DNA of 50,220 nt from Candidatus Eisenbacteria bacterium (GTDB taxonomy: Bacteria > Desulfobacterota > Binatia > DP-6). Made by a program: the position numbers and the translations under genes. Location of the stretch: assembly GCA_035577985.1 (NCBI GenBank), contig DATJZY010000113.1, positions 1-50,220 on the forward strand, read 5' to 3'. Every line of letters begins with the position of its first letter. Positions within the stretch are counted from its first letter, which is position 1. The notes under the pieces were generated by a model, which saw only the letters and a program-made list of their open reading frames with translations, did no database searches and had not been told where the DNA came from. This document shows positions 47,998 through 50,220 of the stretch, one piece after another.

Positions 47998-49110
47998 ATG
48001 ACGCAGCGGCTGGCGACGGTCTTGATCTTTCTAGCAGGAGCGCTTCTCTTCATCGCGTCCGCCGGGAGGTCGGACGCCGCGTGCGTAGGCGGTGCACCCA
48101 ACGGCCTCCTGGAGGGCAGTGAGCAGTGCGATACGGGTGCGGCGACGAATCGGTGCTGTACCAACACCTGCACGTATCAGGCGAGCGGCACCGCCTGCGA
48201 CGACTTCAACGACTGCAGCAAGAACACCAAGTGCGACGACGACGGTGACTGCGGCGGCGGCACGAAAGAGGCCGACGGGACGCCGTGCCGCGACAAAGAC
48301 ATCAACGGCAACAACATCGACTGCGTTCAGCGCAGCTGTCAGGCGAAGGCCTGCACCGGATCGGGCACCGACATGTGCAGCGACGGCATTCGGTGCACCG
48401 ACGACATCTGCCTGAATCCCAACACGACGACGTGCCAATCCACCCACCCGGCTTCGGCCGTCAACACGCCGTGCGATCTCGACGGCAACCAGTGCACGGT
48501 CGACAGGTGCAACGGCACCGCGGGCGGCTGCTACAACGTGACGACCATCAGTTGCCCGAACACGAACCCGGGTGTGTGCAAGTTCGACGCGTGCGACACG
48601 GCCTCGGGAGCCTGCGTAGTGAACAACAAGGACCAGGGCACCGCGTGCACGTCGGACAGCAATACGTGCACCGACGACGAGTGCAACAAGACCGGCGCCT
48701 GCAAGCACTTCAATCGCGGGGCCGGAGCGCCGTGCGACGACGCCAACTCGTGTACGTCGGGCGAACAGTGCGACGCCCACAAGAACTGCGGCGGTAACGG
48801 CCCCCCCTATGCCGGCAACCCGATCGCGAACGGGACCGCATGTGCGTCGGACGGCAGCGTGTGTACGTTCGACTACTGCACCGGGGCTCCGTCCAGTCCG
48901 ACGTGCAGCCACACGAACGTATCGTTCGACGGCCTGTCCAACACGAACGGCACCACGTGCAACGACACGAACATCTGTACGGACGCTTCGTCGTGCTCCG
49001 GCGGCTCCTGCGTCGGAACGCACTGCGCGACCGGTACGTGCCCGTACTGCAGCAGCGCCTGTGGCACCACGACGCCCTCGTGCGGTTGCGGCGCCGGCAC
49101 CGGGGGCTGA
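47998..49110 (+). CDS. Exported Cys-rich repeat protein (about 47 Cys)
   Basis: A 370-residue exported protein. The signal peptide MTQRLATVLIFLAGALLFIA ends near GRSDA. The mature part contains about 47 cysteines in some 344 residues, arranged in loose repeats such as GTACDDFNDCSKNTKCDDDG, CTDDICLNPNTTTC and CDDANSCTSGEQCD, rich in Asp, Asn, Thr and Gly. This resembles disintegrin/EGF-like or DUF4215-type surface repeats of myxobacteria and related bacteria. Extracellular, disulfide-stabilised and possibly calcium-binding; function unknown. The base composition is less GC-rich than its neighbours because of the Asn/Thr/Cys content. Start set by a GGGGGAAGGG ribosome site. Confidence 0.85.
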   Translation: MTQRLATVLIFLAGALLFIASAGRSDAACVGGAPNGLLEGSEQCDTGAATNRCCTNTCTYQASGTACDDFNDCSKNTKCDDDGDCGGGTKEADGTPCRDKDINGNNIDCVQRSCQAKACTGSGTDMCSDGIRCTDDICLNPNTTTCQSTHPASAVNTPCDLDGNQCTVDRCNGTAGGCYNVTTISCPNTNPGVCKFDACDTASGACVVNNKDQGTACTSDSNTCTDDECNKTGACKHFNRGAGAPCDDANSCTSGEQCDAHKNCGGNGPPYAGNPIANGTACASDGSVCTFDYCTGAPSSPTCSHTNVSFDGLSNTNGTTCNDTNICTDASSCSGGSCVGTHCATGTCPYCSSACGTTTPSCGCGAGTGG

Positions 49111-49177
49111 TCGAGATCCGATCCGGATTCGGCACGGCGTGGCGCAGGTCACGTCGTGCCGGTCCGCCTCCTGACGC

Positions 49178-50020
49178 ATGCATCCGATCCTGATCGACCT
49201 CCCGTTCCTTCGCGTCACGTCGGGCGACGCGATGCTGCTCGTCGCGGTCGTCTTCACCTGGTGGATCGGCCCGCGCTGGGCGGCGTCGCTCGAGGGCCTC
49301 GACGTCGGTCGCGTCCGGCGGGCGAGCGTCGTCCTGTCCCTCGTGGCGCTCGCCGGTGCCCGGGCCCACTTCGCGCTCAACTTCTGGAACGTCTACGCGG
49401 ACCATCCGGTCGACGTGCTGAAGCCCTGGATCGGCGGCTTCCACGTCGGGGGCGCCGTCATCGCGCTCGTGGCGGCGGCCCCGTGGGTCACGCGGCGGCA
49501 AGGCCTGCCGCTCGGGAAGTTCGGCGACGGCGTCACGCCCGTCGTCGGTGTCGCCCTCGCGATCCAGCGGGTGGGCTGTCTGCTTCACGGCTGCTGCTTC
49601 GGGACGACGTGCGATTGGCCGTGGGCGATCACCTTCCCCCCGCAGAGCGCGGTCTACGCGACTCAGGAATATCTCGGCTGGCTCGAGCCGGGCGCCACGC
49701 GGTCGCTGCCGGTGCACCCGTTGCAGATCTACTTCATGGCGGCCGGCCTCGCCCTGGCCGCGGTCGCGCTGTGGGTCCAGCGCCGCAAGCGGTACGACGG
49801 TCAGGTGGCGCTCGTCGGCCTCGTGGTCCTGTCGGCCAGCGCGGCCGGGCTCGAGTTCTTCCGCGGCGAGTTCGGCGGACGCGTGTGGTGGGGATCGCTG
49901 CCGCAGCTCGAATGGACCGCGTTGGCCATGCTGGCAGCAGCGTTCGTGGCGCTGGCGGCCGCGGAGATGGTCCACCGCCGTCAGCGCGTGGCGGTCGGCG
50001 CGCTCGTCGGCTCCGCCTAG
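49178..50020 (+). CDS. Prolipoprotein diacylglyceryl transferase (Lgt)-family membrane protein
   Basis: A 280-residue protein with about seven hydrophobic helices. Lgt-family landmarks are visible: GARAHFALNFWNVY (matching the GAR-YVL region), GGFHVGGAVIA (GG-S-GG loop) and QRVGCLLHGCCFG-T-C-DWPWAITFPP (R-GC/CFG region), then LPVHPLQIYF (HP-Q-YE). Lgt transfers diacylglycerol to prolipoprotein cysteines. The double Cys loop (GCLLHGCCFG) is typical of Lgt-like paralogues whose role is unclear, so this may not be the housekeeping enzyme. ATG 49178 is used. It overlaps the convergent edge gene by 4 nt. Confidence 0.8.
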   Translation: MHPILIDLPFLRVTSGDAMLLVAVVFTWWIGPRWAASLEGLDVGRVRRASVVLSLVALAGARAHFALNFWNVYADHPVDVLKPWIGGFHVGGAVIALVAAAPWVTRRQGLPLGKFGDGVTPVVGVALAIQRVGCLLHGCCFGTTCDWPWAITFPPQSAVYATQEYLGWLEPGATRSLPVHPLQIYFMAAGLALAAVALWVQRRKRYDGQVALVGLVVLSASAAGLEFFRGEFGGRVWWGSLPQLEWTALAMLAAAFVALAAAEMVHRRQRVAVGALVGSA

Positions 50021-50220
50021 CGCCGGCGGCCGGACGCGGGCCGGCGCTCCCGCCAGTCCGGATGCGTCACGCACCAGTCGCTCGGCACGAGCAGCGTCTC
50101 GCGATGGTCGACCCGCCACGTGCGCGCATACTCGGTCCAGCGCCGGACCGCACGGTCGCTCCAGCACGTGGACAGGTGGCGGGTGTACGTCCCGAAATCG
50201 GGCACGCTCCACAGGAGCAC
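50017..50220 (-). CDS. Unidentified protein, C-terminal part (edge-truncated)
   Basis: The frame is open to the window edge, so only the last 67 residues are seen. They are rich in Trp, Arg and Tyr (TYTRHLSTCWSDRAVRRW, HRETLLVPSDWCVTHPDWRE) and end in a basic tail. The Trp-rich style suggests a folded enzyme rather than a shadow frame, but no family is recognised. The stop overlaps the Lgt-like gene stop by 4 nt. Confidence 0.5.
   Translation of the reverse strand: MLLWSVPDFGTYTRHLSTCWSDRAVRRWTEYARTWRVDHRETLLVPSDWCVTHPDWRERRPASGRRR

Noticed and set aside
47998..49110. Metallothionein or ferredoxin array
   Set aside because: A signal peptide and Asp/Asn/Thr-rich repeats fit an exported disulfide protein; no CxxCxxC cluster spacing is seen.
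48031..49380. Open frame on the minus strand opposite the Cys-rich protein
   Set aside because: Val/Arg/Ala-rich mirror of the Thr/Cys codons with no domain; it crosses into the Lgt-like gene.

Overview
The window is about 50 kb of very GC-rich DNA, densely packed with genes on both strands. The gene content is bacterial and Gram-negative: exported c-type cytochrome, Sec signal peptides, a KirBac-type channel, thrombospondin type 3 repeats and Cys-rich surface proteins. It also carries luciferase-like (F420/flavin) monooxygenases, crotonases, a CaiB-type CoA-transferase, P450 and wax-ester synthase. That mix resembles uncultured deltaproteobacterial-type lineages such as Binatota/Desulfobacterota_B or soil myxobacteria-like groups. 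This assignment is inference from gene content only; no rRNA or marker gene is present.

Layout. 1-2001: a glycine-zipper gene end, then a TetR regulator with a palindromic operator in its promoter, followed by a diiron ferritin-like oxygenase. 2007-2112: two near-identical palindromes between convergent genes. 2113-5411: a crotonase and a rhomboid protease, then two broken membrane/glycosyltransferase-type gene remnants. 5413-7699: a membrane-anchored esterase, a small exported protein and the peroxiredoxin Bcp. 7796-11685: an ABC-2 exporter, type II pantothenate kinase and a small secreted protein. 11740-17617: amidohydrolase, FdhF/YdeP-type molybdoenzyme, CoA-transferase and patatin. 17614-20192: a soluble GAF-GAF histidine kinase and two small proteins.

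20182-25719 (minus) is a translationally coupled operon: a giant di-heme cytochrome with NxxGxxxAF and TSP3 repeats, a DsbA/HCCA-isomerase-like protein, an acyl-CoA dehydrogenase-fold oxidase, a crotonase and an ABM monooxygenase. 25852-26445 is a Uma2 nuclease. 26455-30607 (minus) is an Ntn-type penicillin acylase followed by a P450. Divergent from it, 30689-35109 is a five-gene coupled operon: two luciferase-like monooxygenases, SDR, HCCA-isomerase-like protein and aldo/keto reductase. 35188-38336: wax-ester synthase, hydrolase and a carrier protein. 38408-40845: KirBac channel, CBS protein and TrkA-N channel. 40906-50220: a third luciferase-like enzyme, a secreted lipase-like enzyme with a Cys-rich N-terminus, two paralogous helical-repeat membrane proteins (one with an in-frame amber stop) flanking a sulfatase-fold enzyme, a 47-Cys exported protein, an Lgt-like membrane enzyme and an edge-truncated gene.

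Genes inside operons are joined by 4-nt ATGA/GTGA overlaps. Many first-in-operon genes have a -35/-10-like pair ending only 6-8 nt before the start codon, which suggests leaderless transcripts. No gene-free stretch exceeds 300 bases; the longest are 37791-38003 and 46458-46665. I saw no rRNA, tRNA, CRISPR array, transposase or phage gene.
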